Of a stretch of DNA of 64,000 nt, positions 53,626 through 63,742 are shown in pieces. The stretch is from positions 132,853-196,852 of the forward strand of contig NZ_JACDRR010000021.1 of the NCBI RefSeq assembly GCF_013449375.1, written 5' to 3'. The notes beneath the pieces were generated by a model, which made no database searches, was not told where the DNA came from, and saw only the letters and a program-made list of their open reading frames with translations. Origin of the DNA: Pectobacterium sp. CFBP8739. Lineage in GTDB: Bacteria > Pseudomonadota > Gammaproteobacteria > Enterobacterales > Enterobacteriaceae. Each line of letters begins with the position of its first letter. The first letter of the stretch is position 1. The translations under genes and the position numbers were made by a program.

Positions 53626-54021
53626 CTACGCGACTCCCTTCTCCCGTCGTGAATCCATTACTCTCCAGACATTGAGTTCGATCCAGTCGGCGAGTGTCGC
53701 AATCTGGTCGGAAACCTCACGCCCCAGCGGAGTCAAACTATACTCCACATAAGGTGGTACTACCGGATGCGAGAAACGCAGAACAAATCCATCTTCCTCC
53801 AGACGCTTCAGCGTTTGAGCCAGCATCTTCTCACTTACGCCAGTTGCTTTACGGCGCAGTTCTCCAAAGCGCAGCGTTCCCTCGCGTAGGCTGATTAAGC
53901 ACAACACCCCCCAAAGGCTGCTGACATGCTTGAGCACCTCTCTTGAGGGACAATCCACCGTAAACAACTCTCCTTGCCTGACCTTATCGGTCAGAGTCCT
54001 ACCCTGCGCTTCTGGCAGCAT
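53626..54021 (-). CDS. HxlR-family transcriptional regulator
   Basis: 131 residues from the ATG at 54021 (AGGAG six bases ahead); the longer reading lacks support. The winged helix region VLKHVSSLWGVLCLISLREGTLRFGELRRKATGVSEKMLAQTLKRLEEDGFVLR is a clear HxlR/MarR-like match, and YSLTPLGREV is the family end motif. There is a Cys near the N-terminus (VDCPSREV), as in redox-sensing HxlR proteins (YodB/QorR type). It is divergent from a SnoaL-like gene and an MDR oxidoreductase, its likely targets. Confidence 0.93.
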   Translation of the reverse strand: MLPEAQGRTLTDKVRQGELFTVDCPSREVLKHVSSLWGVLCLISLREGTLRFGELRRKATGVSEKMLAQTLKRLEEDGFVLRFSHPVVPPYVEYSLTPLGREVSDQIATLADWIELNVWRVMDSRREKGVA

Positions 54022-54103
54022 TTTTCTCTCCTGATGTGCATTCGATCGCCATGTCACTAACCTTTTTGTGCGTACTATCAAAAATAAAGTGTAGCCGCTA
54101 CCA

Positions 54104-54116
54104 TTCAATTTTTGAA
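54104..54116. promoter_or_regulatory. Candidate HxlR operator
   Basis: TTCAA-TTT-TTGAA is an inverted repeat in the 220-base divergent region between the HxlR and SnoaL-like genes. Confidence 0.4.
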
Positions 54117-54241
54117 GTTAAACAAGGTTGATTGGAGATGTTCTACCTTGTGAAAACGCTGTAATCGATGGCGACATCGTCACAGGGCAGTCAGTCAACA
54201 TTCCACACTATCGATAGGCCGTTTTTATCAAAGGAGCGACC

Positions 54242-54613
54242 ATGAGCAACAAAGACATTATCGTCGAATACCTGAATATCGTTTTCAATCAACGCAGTCT
54301 GATCAAAGCAGAGACGTATTGGGCTGGCGACATGATCCAGCACAACCCCAGTATGCCTAACGGTCTGGGCATATTACGCGACTTTATCAGCAGCCCAAAT
54401 CCAAGTCCCACCTACGAATCCGGTGTTGCTATGGAAAACGGCGATTTGGTGATGGTGCATGGCCGCTATAGCAATTGGTTCGGGAAAACGATGATTGCCG
54501 TGGACATCTTCCGTCTGGATAACGGCAAGATTGTGGAGCACTGGGATGTCATGCAAGAAGAAGTGACGGCGGATAAATCAGCAAACGGTAACGCGATGTT
54601 CCCAGCACAATAA
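54242..54613 (+). CDS. SnoaL-like protein (NTF2 fold)
   Basis: 123 residues. VEYLNIVFNQRSLIKAETYWAGDMIQHNPSMPNGLGILRDFI, with the His in QHNP, and VDIFRLDNGKIVEHWDVMQE are characteristic of the SnoaL polyketide-cyclase-like family. GGAG precedes the ATG. The oxidoreductase gene starts 22 bases later, so the two are probably one operon under HxlR control. Enzymatic role unknown; homologues are often in quinone or electrophile stress loci. Confidence 0.9.
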   Translation: MSNKDIIVEYLNIVFNQRSLIKAETYWAGDMIQHNPSMPNGLGILRDFISSPNPSPTYESGVAMENGDLVMVHGRYSNWFGKTMIAVDIFRLDNGKIVEHWDVMQEEVTADKSANGNAMFPAQ

Positions 54614-54635
54614 CACTCATATTGGAGATAATTTT

Positions 54636-55643
54636 ATGAAAGCGATTCAACTGCGTGCCCCAGGTGGACTTGATCGACTTGAGATTGTCGATTTACCGGA
54701 TCCCGGCGCACCAGGTGTTGGTCAGATTCGCGTCCGCATCCATGCCAGTTCTCTGAACTACCATGACCTCGGTGTAGTAAGCGGCCATATGCCTTCGGCC
54801 GATCGCCGCATTCCAATGGCGGATGGCGCTGGCGTCGTCGAGGCCGTCGGGGCCGGCGTCAGTGATTTCGCCATCGGCGATCGTGTCGTCTCAACCTTCT
54901 TCCCCACCTGGTTGAATGGCGATCCGGTGAGCGGGGACTTCTCGACAGTTCCCGGAGATGGTGTTGACGGCTATGCCCGCGAGTGGGTAGTCGCCAAAGC
55001 CACTTCATTTACTCACGCACCGCAGGGTTGGAGCCATGCTGAAGCCGCCACGTTAACAACATCAGGTTTGACGGTCTGGCGGGCTTTGGTCGTTAATGGT
55101 GGCATCAAGGCTGGCGACACGGTATTGGTACAAGGAACTGGCGGTGTCTCTGTCTTCGCGCTACAGGTTGCAAAAGCTCTGGGAGCAACGGTCATTGCAA
55201 CGTCGTCTTCGGACGAGAAACTGGAACGCGCACGCCAACTTGGAGCCGATCACCTAATCAACTACCGGCGTGAACCCGAGTGGGCTACACCAGTGCTGGA
55301 GATCACCAATGGTCGCGGCGTCGATCATGTGATTGAAGTCGGCGGTGCTGGTACGCTCGCGCAATCGATCAAAGCTGCACGCGTGGCTGGTCACATTGCG
55401 CTCATCGGCGTCCTTACTGGCCCGGCAGGCCCCGTGCCCACCGCAGGTTTGACAGTGCGACAGCAGCGCTTACAGGGATTGATCGTCGGTAGCCGCCAGC
55501 ACCAGCAGGATCTTGTTCGTGCACTCAACGTACTCCCCATCCGGCCCGTCATCGATAAATCCTTCCCGCTTGCCGACCTCGCCGAGGCCTTCCGCCTACA
55601 GCAGGCTGGCGGGCATTTTGGCAAGATTGGTCTCGAATATTGA
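54636..55643 (+). CDS. NAD(P)-dependent alcohol dehydrogenase, MDR family
   Basis: 335 residues of the medium-chain dehydrogenase fold. GroES-like N-terminal domain (VRIHASSLNYHDLGVVSG, ADGAGVVEAVGAGVSDFAIGDRV), then the Rossmann domain GDTVLVQGTGGVSVFALQVAKALGATVIATSSS. The structural-zinc four-Cys loop is absent, so it is the quinone-oxidoreductase-like, zinc-independent branch. Ends FGKIGLEY. Probably reduces quinones, enones or aldehydes. Paired with HxlR, it suggests a redox or electrophile defence unit. Confidence 0.9.
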   Translation: MKAIQLRAPGGLDRLEIVDLPDPGAPGVGQIRVRIHASSLNYHDLGVVSGHMPSADRRIPMADGAGVVEAVGAGVSDFAIGDRVVSTFFPTWLNGDPVSGDFSTVPGDGVDGYAREWVVAKATSFTHAPQGWSHAEAATLTTSGLTVWRALVVNGGIKAGDTVLVQGTGGVSVFALQVAKALGATVIATSSSDEKLERARQLGADHLINYRREPEWATPVLEITNGRGVDHVIEVGGAGTLAQSIKAARVAGHIALIGVLTGPAGPVPTAGLTVRQQRLQGLIVGSRQHQQDLVRALNVLPIRPVIDKSFPLADLAEAFRLQQAGGHFGKIGLEY

Positions 55644-55753
55644 TACCAATTCTGATCGAACAAGGCAGTGGAATCGTTACATGAAAAGGCATGAAGCCGC
55701 TCGTATGTAAGAACAGATCTGACAGCCGATGTCGTTCTGGAGCCGCTATAAAG

Positions 55754-55780
55754 TAAAAAACCGGTGCAATAGCACCGGTT
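55754..55780 (-). terminator. Rho-independent terminator after lysS
   Basis: On the minus strand AACCGGTGC / GCACCGGTT with a 4-base loop and a run of six T, about 30 bases past the lysS stop. Confidence 0.93.
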
Positions 55781-55808
55781 TAAAAGGTCTAGCGAAGCGA
55801 CAACAAGC

Positions 55809-57326
55809 TTACTTCTGTGGACGCATCGCCGGGAACAGGATCACGTCGCGGATGGTGTGGCTGTTCGTGAACAACATCACCATGCGGTCGATACCAATAC
55901 CCAGACCTGCGGTTGGCGGCAGGCCGTGCTCCAGTGCAGTCACGTAGTCTTCGTCGTAGAACATCGCTTCGTCATCGCCTGCGTCTTTAGCATTCACCTG
56001 CTGAGCAAAACGTTCTGCCTGATCTTCAGCATCGTTCAGCTCGGAGAAGCCGTTACCGATTTCACGGCCGCCGATGAAGAACTCAAAGCGATCAGTGATT
56101 TCTGGGTTCTGATCGTTACGACGCGCCAGCGGCGACACTTCAGCCGGATATTCGGTGATGAAGGTCGGTTGAATCAGGCTGCTTTCTGCCGTTTCTTCGA
56201 ATATCTCGGTCACGATGCGGCCCAGACCCCAGCTTTTCTCGATCTTGATCCCCAGAGACTGGGCGATAGCAGTCGCTTTCTCCAGGCAGTCCAGATCGGC
56301 AACGTTGGTTTCAGGACGGTATTTGCAGATCGCTTCGCGCATCGTCAGCTTCTCGAACGGCTTGCCGAAGTCGAATGTCTGGTCACCGTATTGCACCGTC
56401 GTTGAGCCCAGCACGTCCTGCGTCAGCGTACGGAACAGGTTCTCCGTCAACACAATCAGGTCTTTATAATCGGCATACGCCATATAAAGTTCCATCATGG
56501 TGAATTCAGGGTTATGACGTGGGGAAACACCTTCGTTACGGAAGTTACGGTTGATCTCGAACACGCGCTCGAAACCACCCACAACCAGACGCTTCAGGTA
56601 CAGTTCCGGCGCGATGCGCAGGTACATGTCGATGTCCAGCGCGTTGTGGTGCGTGATGAACGGACGGGCAGACGCACCGCCAGGGATCACCTGCATCATT
56701 GGCGTTTCGACTTCCATGAAGCCGTGATCGACCATGAAGCTACGGATCGCCGCCATCACTTTGGAACGAATACGGAAGGTATTGCGAGATTCATCGTTAG
56801 CGATCAGATCCAAATAGCGCTGACGGTAACGGGTTTCCTGATCGGCCAGACCGTGGAATTTATCCGGCAGCGGGCGCAGCGCTTTGGTCAGCAGACGCAG
56901 TTCGGTACAGTGAATGGACAGCTCGCCGGTTTTGGTTTTGAACAGCTTACCGCGCGCGCCCAGAATATCGCCTAGATCCCACTTTTTGAACTGCTCGTTA
57001 TAGATGCCTTCCGCCAGATCGTCGCGGGAAACATACAGCTGAATGCGGCCACCGACGTCCTGCAAGGTCACAAAAGAGGCTTTACCCATGATGCGACGGG
57101 TCATCATACGACCCGCGACGGTCACTTCAACGCCCAGTTCTTCCAGCTCTTCGTTCTCTTTGGCATCGAACTCAGCGTGCAGACGATCGGACGTGCTGTC
57201 ACGGCGGAAATCATTCGGGAATGCGATCCCGGTTTCACGCAGCGCCACCAGCTTTTCACGACGCGTTTTTAATTCGTTATTCAGATCTTGCGCCTGATCG
57301 GCACCCTGTGATTGTGATTCAGCCAT
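55809..57326 (-). CDS. lysS: Lysyl-tRNA synthetase
   Basis: 505 residues, the usual length for class II LysRS. An OB-fold anticodon domain ([23 protein letters not shown]) is followed by the catalytic core: motif 1 region ([14 protein letters not shown]), motif 2 ([23 protein letters not shown]) and motif 3 ([13 protein letters not shown]). It lies 8 bases downstream of prfB in the conserved prfB-lysS operon. It charges tRNA-Lys. Confidence 0.97.
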   Translation of the reverse strand: MAESQSQGADQAQDLNNELKTRREKLVALRETGIAFPNDFRRDSTSDRLHAEFDAKENEELEELGVEVTVAGRMMTRRIMGKASFVTLQDVGGRIQLYVSRDDLAEGIYNEQFKKWDLGDILGARGKLFKTKTGELSIHCTELRLLTKALRPLPDKFHGLADQETRYRQRYLDLIANDESRNTFRIRSKVMAAIRSFMVDHGFMEVETPMMQVIPGGASARPFITHHNALDIDMYLRIAPELYLKRLVVGGFERVFEINRNFRNEGVSPRHNPEFTMMELYMAYADYKDLIVLTENLFRTLTQDVLGSTTVQYGDQTFDFGKPFEKLTMREAICKYRPETNVADLDCLEKATAIAQSLGIKIEKSWGLGRIVTEIFEETAESSLIQPTFITEYPAEVSPLARRNDQNPEITDRFEFFIGGREIGNGFSELNDAEDQAERFAQQVNAKDAGDDEAMFYDEDYVTALEHGLPPTAGLGIGIDRMVMLFTNSHTIRDVILFPAMRPQK

Positions 57327-57334
57327 GTGAATTT

Positions 57335-58433
57335 TTATAACCCCGCTTTTAAACTTGCTTCAATAAATTTGTCCAGATCGCCATCCAGTACGGCCTGAGT
57401 GTTACGTGTTTCCACTCCGGTACGTAAGTCTTTGATGCGCGAATCATCCAGAACATAGGAACGAATCTGGCTGCCCCAGCCGATATCAGATTTGTTGTCT
57501 TCCATCGCCTGTTTCTCAGCATTTTTCTTTTGCATCTCAAACTCGTACAGCTTGGCTTTCAGCTGTTTCATCGCCTGATCTTTGTTTTTATGCTGGGAAC
57601 GGTCATTCTGACACTGCGTGACAATACCGGTAGGCATGTGGGTAATACGCACCGCAGATTCTGTCCGGTTAACGTGCTGACCACCCGCACCGGAGGCACG
57701 GTAAACGTCAATACGCAAGTCGGCTGGGTTGATTTCGATATCGATATCGTCCTCAACTTCCGGGTAGACGAACGCGGAGCTGAATGAGGTATGGCGGCGG
57801 CCGCCGGAATCGAACGGGCTTTTCCGCACCAGACGGTGTACGCCAGTTTCGGTACGCAGCCAGCCAAACGCATAGTCACCGATGATCTTGATGGTGGCGG
57901 ATTTCGTACCGGCCACGTCACCGTCTGACTCTTCAATAATTTCGGTTTTAAACCCTTTGGCTTCCGCCCAACGCAGGTACATGCGCACCAGCATGCTGGC
58001 CCAGTCCTGCGCTTCCGTACCGCCAGAACCCGCCTGAATATCCAGGTAGCAATCCGCACTGTCGTACTGGCCGGAGAACATGCGACGGAATTCGAGCTGG
58101 CCTAATTTATTTTCCAGCGCGTCCAGTTCTACCGACGTTTCATTAAACGTATCTTCGTCTTCTTCTTCCACTGCGAGCTCAAGCAGACCAGCCACATCTT
58201 CCAGACCCTGAGTCAGTTGATCGATGGTGTCTACGATGGCTTCAAGCGAGGAGCGTTCTTTTCCCAATGCCTGAGCGCGTTCAGGCTCATTCCAGACATC
58301 AGGCTGTTCCAGTTCGGCATTTACTTCTTCGAGGCGTTCTTTCTTGGCATCATAGTCAAAGATACCCCCTAAGAACGGCACTACGTTCAGACAGATCCTG
58401 AATGCGGTTTTTTACCGGATTAATTTCAAACAT
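57335..58433 (-). CDS. prfB: Peptide chain release factor 2, with programmed +1 frameshift
   Basis: 365 residues in two frames: 58433-58359 (25 codons), then a +1 shift at CTT-TGA-C and 58357-57335. The shift site AGGGGGTATCTTTGAC is the classical RF2 element, with an internal Shine-Dalgarno and an in-frame UGA at codon 26 that RF2 itself reads. The GGQ loop for peptidyl-tRNA hydrolysis is seen in [12 protein letters not shown], and the SPF tripeptide that recognises UGA/UAA in RKSPFDSGG. Autoregulated by frameshifting. A frame-unaware translation begins only at [13 protein letters not shown]. Confidence 0.97.
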
Positions 58434-58539
58434 GATTTTTTATATTCTTACGTTAAGTCGTTGACAACGGAATGGTGTAACCCGCCATTCTAGCGGATAA
58501 AAGGCTCAGTTTATAGACTTTCTGCCCGCCGTATTCGGT

Positions 58540-60303
58540 TCACGCGCGCGGCCACAGATGTTGAATGAGCAATTGCACCGAACGTTTACCGCGAAACTCG
58601 TTAATATCCAATCGATACACCATTTCCACTTCTTTAATGCTCGGATCCGGCCAAATGGTGGTATCAACATTAAACGCAATGCCATCTAACAGCGGCACAG
58701 CGCCTGTTGCGCCGATCGGTTCAAACATCGCTTTCAAATGGCGCTCTTTGAGTAGGCGAGGTTGCAGAATACGGAAGCAGCCATCGAATGTCGGCTCAGG
58801 GAAGGACTGACCCCACGGCCCCGCGTAGCGCAGCATTTCTGCTGTTGAGAGCAGATCCAGCTCCGGCAACATCAGCTCGCCATCAGACCAAACGACGCCT
58901 TCAAGCTGAGACGGATCAAGCCATTCGCCAACCAGCTCGCCGAAGCGCTGGCGAAAATCCTCAAACCGATCTTCGTGCAGCGATAGTCCTGCCGCCATCG
59001 CGTGTCCGCCGAATTTATCCATCATACCGGGGTACAGCGTATCCAGCCGCTCCAGCGCATCACGCAGATGCAGGCCGGAAATAGAACGCCCCGACCCTTT
59101 CAACATGCCGTCGCCCGCGGGGGCAAAGGCAATCACCGGACGATGAAAACGCTCTTTAATACGCGAAGCCAGAATGCCAACGACGCCCTGATGCCACTCC
59201 GGGTGGTACATCGCCAATCCGTAAGGCAGTTCATTGCGGGTGCGCTCCAGCGATTCACACAGGCGTAACGCTTCTGTCTGCATCCCCTGTTCGATCTCCC
59301 GCCTGTCCTGATTCAGCGCATCTAAATCATTGGCCAGCATGCGCGCCTGAGTAATATCGTCACTCAATAACAGCTCGACGCCGACCGTCATATCATCCAA
59401 CCGACCCGCGGCGTTCAGCCGTGGCCCAAGCGCAAAGCCTAAATCGCTGGCGACCAGTTGGCTGGCATCGCGATTCGCCACTTCCAGCAGCGCCCGAATC
59501 CCCGGACGGCATTCGCCCGCACGAATGCGGTTCAGTCCCTGCGCAACCAGAATTCGGTTATTCGCATCCAGCGGCACGACGTCAGCGACCGTGCCCAGCG
59601 CCACTAAATCCAGTAATTCGGTGAGGTTCGGCTTCGCCAGCCCCTGTTGCGTAAACAAAGGTTGCGTAAACCAGTCGCTATCACGCAGGCGCACAAATAG
59701 CGCCATCATCAGGTAAAACGCGACGCCCACACCCGCCAGCGCCTTGGAAGGAAACTGACAGTCGGGCAGATTGGGGTTAATCATGGCATCGGCGTCAGGC
59801 AAGGTTTCGCCCGGCAGGTGGTGATCGGTCACCAGCACGGTGATACCACGGCGATGCGCATCCTCGACACCCGCGTGAGAAGAGATCCCGTTATCCACGG
59901 TCACAATCACTTCTGCACCCAGCGCGGCGGCCTGCGCCACCACTTCTGGGCTTAGCCCGTAGCCGTTTTCAAAACGGTTCGGCACCAGATATTTCACGTT
60001 CACGCCGCCCATACTGCGCAGCGCTAATACGGTGAGCGCCGTACTGGTGGCACCATCGGCATCAAAGTCACCAACGATGACGATGCAGCGCTTTTCAGAT
60101 AGCGCCTGTTGCAGCAGGTCAATCGCTTTATCAATGCCGCTGAGCAAACGGTAATTGAGTAAACCGCTCAGGCTACGTTCCAGCTCTTGCGCACCTTTCA
60201 CGCCGCGCTGCGCATAAAGGCGACGCAGCAAGGGCGGAACGGTGTCAGGTAAATCAATGTCCTCCACCAGCGGACGCCGACGGAGTTGGGTAATCATATT
60301 CAC
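58540..60303 (-). CDS. recJ: Single-strand DNA exonuclease RecJ
   Basis: 587 residues. DHH-phosphoesterase motifs: VVGDFDADGATSTAL, VTVDNGISSHAG, VTDHHLPGETLPDADAMINPN, GVGVAFYLMMAL, and DHHA1 GGHAMAAGLSL. It acts 5'-3' in the RecF pathway and in mismatch repair. It lies between dsbC and prfB, all on the minus strand, as in E. coli. The start a few residues downstream of the first ATG (second Met) is possible. Confidence 0.96.
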   Translation of the reverse strand: MNMITQLRRRPLVEDIDLPDTVPPLLRRLYAQRGVKGAQELERSLSGLLNYRLLSGIDKAIDLLQQALSEKRCIVIVGDFDADGATSTALTVLALRSMGGVNVKYLVPNRFENGYGLSPEVVAQAAALGAEVIVTVDNGISSHAGVEDAHRRGITVLVTDHHLPGETLPDADAMINPNLPDCQFPSKALAGVGVAFYLMMALFVRLRDSDWFTQPLFTQQGLAKPNLTELLDLVALGTVADVVPLDANNRILVAQGLNRIRAGECRPGIRALLEVANRDASQLVASDLGFALGPRLNAAGRLDDMTVGVELLLSDDITQARMLANDLDALNQDRREIEQGMQTEALRLCESLERTRNELPYGLAMYHPEWHQGVVGILASRIKERFHRPVIAFAPAGDGMLKGSGRSISGLHLRDALERLDTLYPGMMDKFGGHAMAAGLSLHEDRFEDFRQRFGELVGEWLDPSQLEGVVWSDGELMLPELDLLSTAEMLRYAGPWGQSFPEPTFDGCFRILQPRLLKERHLKAMFEPIGATGAVPLLDGIAFNVDTTIWPDPSIKEVEMVYRLDINEFRGKRSVQLLIQHLWPRA

Positions 60304-60309
60304 GTAGCA

Positions 60310-61026
60310 TTAACCGCCAGTTTTCTTGGAGGCTTTATGTGCTTCCAGCATCGCCAGCATTTCTTTCGGCCCTTGGTATCCCGGCACAACCAAACCATCT
60401 TGCAGCACGATGGCAGGAGTCCCCTGCACGCCAAACTGTATGCCCAGTTGATAATGCGCGGCGATATCGGTTTTGCAGGTTGCTGGCGAGATCGCATCAC
60501 CCTTCATCGCGCTATCAAACGCTTTATTACGATCGGCCACACACCAGATGGACTGCATATCTTTCGCAGCTGCCGATTTCATACCCTGACGCGGGAAGGC
60601 CAGATAACGCACAGTAATGCCCAGTGCGTTGTAATCTTTCATCTGCTCATGCAATTTGTGGCAATAGCCGCAGGTGATATCGGTGAAAACGGTGATAACG
60701 TGTTTTTCCTGTGCGGCTTTATACACAATCATCTGTTCCTGTAGCGCATCCATCTTGCCGATCAGGATCTTATTAGTGGTGTTGACCGGCATGGTGCCGC
60801 TCACGTCATAAAGCGGGCCTTGCAGCAAATGTTTGCCGTCTTCGCTGATGTACAGCACGCCGCTGTCGGTAATCACCGTTTTCATGCCCGCCATCGGCGA
60901 AGGCAGGATTTCCGCCCCCTGCATATCCAGACGCGTCAACGTCTGTTTGATCGCGGCATCATCGGCGTGGGCAAAATGGGTTGCTGTCGCGACCAGTAAA
61001 GAAAGCAGTAATAACCCTTTTTTCAT
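60310..61026 (-). CDS. dsbC: Periplasmic disulfide isomerase DsbC
   Basis: 238 residues from the ATG at 61026; a longer in-frame start is ignored because the signal peptide (KKGLLLLSLLVATATHFAHA) begins here. An N-terminal dimerisation domain is followed by a thioredoxin fold with the catalytic pair in TDITCGYCHKLHEQ and the cis-Pro in VQGTPAIVLQDG. The second Cys pair (WCVADRN, PATCKTD) is the structural disulfide. It shuffles wrong disulfides in secreted proteins. It is followed six bases later by recJ. Confidence 0.96.
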   Translation of the reverse strand: MKKGLLLLSLLVATATHFAHADDAAIKQTLTRLDMQGAEILPSPMAGMKTVITDSGVLYISEDGKHLLQGPLYDVSGTMPVNTTNKILIGKMDALQEQMIVYKAAQEKHVITVFTDITCGYCHKLHEQMKDYNALGITVRYLAFPRQGMKSAAAKDMQSIWCVADRNKAFDSAMKGDAISPATCKTDIAAHYQLGIQFGVQGTPAIVLQDGLVVPGYQGPKEMLAMLEAHKASKKTGG

Positions 61027-61167
61027 TTCATCAATCCTGTGTTTTCGCAACATTGTCCGCAGCAAATCGCCTGTAACAACGATGCGCAGTGATAGTAAGC
61101 GGGAAATTCCGCCAGCCAGATAACATCCTGTTACTCTGTATAATGACTCGATTGGTTACGCTATCCC

Positions 61168-62067
61168 CTAGGCGCGCGGATGGTGCTGCTGGTGAAGCTG
61201 CTTCAGCCGCTCCGTCGCCACATGGGTGTAAATCTGCGTCGTGGAAAGATCGCTGTGCCCCAAGAGCATCTGTACGACCCGTAAATCCGCGCCGTGGTTC
61301 AATAAATGGGTAGCAAACGCGTGTCGCAAGACGTGCGGCGAGAGCTTTTCGCTATCAATCGACGCCAGTACCGCATAATACTTGATGCGGTGCCAGAACG
61401 TCTGGCGCGTCATTTGCCGGGCGCGGTTGCTGGGAAACAGCACATCCAGCGTTTGCCCATTCAGCAGCCACGGGCGACCATGTTCCAGATAATACTCGAT
61501 CCAGTACACCGCTTCTTCACCGAGCGGCACTAGTCTTTCTTTATTACCTTTTCCCAGCACGCGTACCACGCCCTGCCGCAGGCTAACATCGCTCATCGTC
61601 AAACCGACCAGCTCAGAAACACGCAGCCCCGTCGCGTACAATACCTCAAGCATAGCCTTATCGCGTAATTCCAGCGGTTGTTCAATGCTTGGTGCATTAA
61701 GCAACGCATCTACCTGCGCCTCGCTCAAATCTTTGGGTAGACGCTGCGGCAGTTTCGGGGACGATAGCGCCGCGCTGGGATCGTCACTGCGATATTTTTC
61801 CCGATAAAGATATTGAAAGAAACGGCGCATCGCGCTCAACAAACGGGCCGAGCTGGTCGCCTTGTAACCGCCATCAACCCTATCAGCGAGAAACGCCTGA
61901 AGATCGAGCGCCTGCGCCTGTAATAGGTCGTTATCATGATGTGCAAGCCATTCCGCGAACGTGCGCAGATCCAGCCGATAAGAAGCCAGCGTGTTCTCGG
62001 CCAGATTTCTTTCCAGCCACAGCGCATCGAGAAACTGTTCAATAAGCACCTGATCGTGTTCTTGCAT
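61168..62067 (-). CDS. xerD: Tyrosine recombinase XerD
   Basis: 299 residues from ATG 62067, matching the E. coli length. N-terminal SAM-like core (IEQFLDALWLERNLAENTLASYRLDL), catalytic Arg in ATGLRVSELVGL, HxxR in SPHVLRHAFATHLLNHGADLRVVQMLLGHSDLSTTQIYTH with the nucleophile Tyr. It resolves chromosome dimers at dif with XerC and FtsK. In-frame sequence upstream to 62130 encodes a repeated GVPISK and is probably not translated. It precedes dsbC by 141 bases. Confidence 0.96.
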   Translation of the reverse strand: MQEHDQVLIEQFLDALWLERNLAENTLASYRLDLRTFAEWLAHHDNDLLQAQALDLQAFLADRVDGGYKATSSARLLSAMRRFFQYLYREKYRSDDPSAALSSPKLPQRLPKDLSEAQVDALLNAPSIEQPLELRDKAMLEVLYATGLRVSELVGLTMSDVSLRQGVVRVLGKGNKERLVPLGEEAVYWIEYYLEHGRPWLLNGQTLDVLFPSNRARQMTRQTFWHRIKYYAVLASIDSEKLSPHVLRHAFATHLLNHGADLRVVQMLLGHSDLSTTQIYTHVATERLKQLHQQHHPRA

Positions 62068-62074
62068 CGCCGTG

Positions 62075-62129
62075 CCCCTTTTACTGATTGGCACCCCTTT
62101 ACTGATTGGCACCCCTTTATTGATTGACA
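62075..62129. repeat. Three tandem 18-19-bp repeats upstream of xerD
   Basis: Units CCCCTTTACTGATTGGCA occur at 62075-62093 (one extra T), 62094-62111 and 62112-62129 (two changes). They start eight bases ahead of the xerD ATG and could vary in number between strains, altering the spacing of the xerD leader. The remainder of the gap to yhjE (62130-62413) shows no gene. Confidence 0.85.
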
Positions 62130-62413
62130 ATAGTATGCCGATGAAGCGGCGACTTTACACCTTCATCAGGGCCGTATTCTCACGCAGACAGAATTGTGCG
62201 CGATCTCACATATTCCGTGAACATCAACATCGCCATAACATTCTCCGGCAAAAACAAGGCTGCGGCACATTATATTTTATGTATCGATAATATATTGGAA
62301 CAGGCTCCTTGAAGCCGCGTACCGACTGGCTTTGTCCTTACTTAATCAACGTTGAAAAGCCAATTTTTCTGTGCGTAGAATGGTCGTTCGTGTTGTTAAA
62401 ATAAAGAAACATT

Positions 62414-63742
62414 ATGCAAGCCACCACCGTCACTCCCACTCTCGATGCCGAAGCGGAAGCACCACCCGTAAACTCACGCAACAAAGTCATTGTTGCGTCG
62501 CTGATTGGCACCGCTATCGAATTTTTCGATTTTTATATCTATGCCACTGCTGCGGTGTTGGTTTTCCCGCACATTTTCTTCCCGCAGGGTGATCCGACGG
62601 CCGCGACGCTACAGTCACTAGCGACCTTTGCGATTGCTTTTGTCGCCCGTCCTATCGGTTCGGCAGTATTCGGTCACTTCGGCGACCGCGTTGGACGTAA
62701 AGTCACGCTGGTCGCTTCTCTGCTAACCATGGGGGTTTCAACCGTTCTGATTGGGCTGTTACCGACCTACGAAACCATTGGTATTTTTGCACCGATTCTT
62801 CTGGCACTGGCACGCTTCGGCCAGGGGCTGGGTCTGGGCGGTGAATGGGGTGGCGCAGCGCTGCTGGCGACGGAAAATGCACCATCCCATAAACGTGCGC
62901 TGTATGGGTCGTTCCCCCAGCTTGGCGCACCGATTGGTTTCTTCTTCGCTAATGGTACCTTCCTGCTGTTGTCCTGGCTGCTGACGGAAGAGCAGTTCAT
63001 GACCTGGGGCTGGCGCGTACCGTTCGTCGCGTCCGCCGCGCTGGTGCTGGTTGGCCTGTATGTCCGTATCTCTCTACATGAAGCCCCAGTCTTTACCAAA
63101 GCGGTCAAAGCTGGCAAGCAGGTGCGTATGCCGCTGGGAACGCTGCTTAGCAAACATATGAAAGTCACGATCCTCGGCACCTTCATCATGCTGGCGACCT
63201 ACACACTGTTCTACATCATGACCGTTTATTCCATGACTTATGGCACGGCACCTGTGCCTAAAGGGCTTGGCTTCTCACGTAATAGCTTCCTGTTGATGCT
63301 GATGATCGCGGTGATCGGTTTTGGTCTGATGGTGCCGGTCGCCGGCTATCTGGCAGATGCCTTTGGTCGCCGTAAGACCATGATTACCATTACTTGCCTG
63401 ATGATCGTCTTTGCCATGCTGTTCCCTTATATGCTTGGTTCAGGCAATCAGGCACTGGTGATGGGCTTCCTAGTGCTGGGTCTGAGCCTCATGGGACTAA
63501 CGTTCGGCCCGATGGGTGCCTTGCTGCCGGAACTGTTCCCAACAGAAGTACGCTACACTGGCGCGTCATTCTCCTATAACGTCTCGTCAATTCTGGGTGC
63601 CTCAGTTGCGCCATATATCGCAGCGTGGCTGACGGCCAACTATGGTCTGTTCTACGTCGGCGTTTATTTGGCGGCCATGGCATCGCTGACGCTGATTGCA
63701 CTGCTGGCGACCAGAGAAACACGTCACCAGTCTTTGGGATAA
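62414..63742 (+). CDS. yhjE: MFS transporter, metabolite:H+ symporter family (YhjE)
   Basis: 442 residues with twelve membrane helices of the MHS subfamily (ProP/ShiA/KgtP). Family motifs: GTAIEFFDFYIYATAAVLVFPHIFFPQ near the N-terminus, GHFGDRVGRK (loop 2-3), GEWGGAALLATENAP, and GPMGALLPELFPTEVRYTGASFSYN. Sequence closely matches E. coli YhjE as I recall it. Substrate not established; organic acids or osmolytes are typical of the subfamily. It stands alone between xerD and fldB, apparently inserted in that otherwise neighbouring pair. A hairpin GGTGAGGGC...GCTCTCACC follows at 63753-63774. Confidence 0.9.
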   Translation: MQATTVTPTLDAEAEAPPVNSRNKVIVASLIGTAIEFFDFYIYATAAVLVFPHIFFPQGDPTAATLQSLATFAIAFVARPIGSAVFGHFGDRVGRKVTLVASLLTMGVSTVLIGLLPTYETIGIFAPILLALARFGQGLGLGGEWGGAALLATENAPSHKRALYGSFPQLGAPIGFFFANGTFLLLSWLLTEEQFMTWGWRVPFVASAALVLVGLYVRISLHEAPVFTKAVKAGKQVRMPLGTLLSKHMKVTILGTFIMLATYTLFYIMTVYSMTYGTAPVPKGLGFSRNSFLLMLMIAVIGFGLMVPVAGYLADAFGRRKTMITITCLMIVFAMLFPYMLGSGNQALVMGFLVLGLSLMGLTFGPMGALLPELFPTEVRYTGASFSYNVSSILGASVAPYIAAWLTANYGLFYVGVYLAAMASLTLIALLATRETRHQSLG

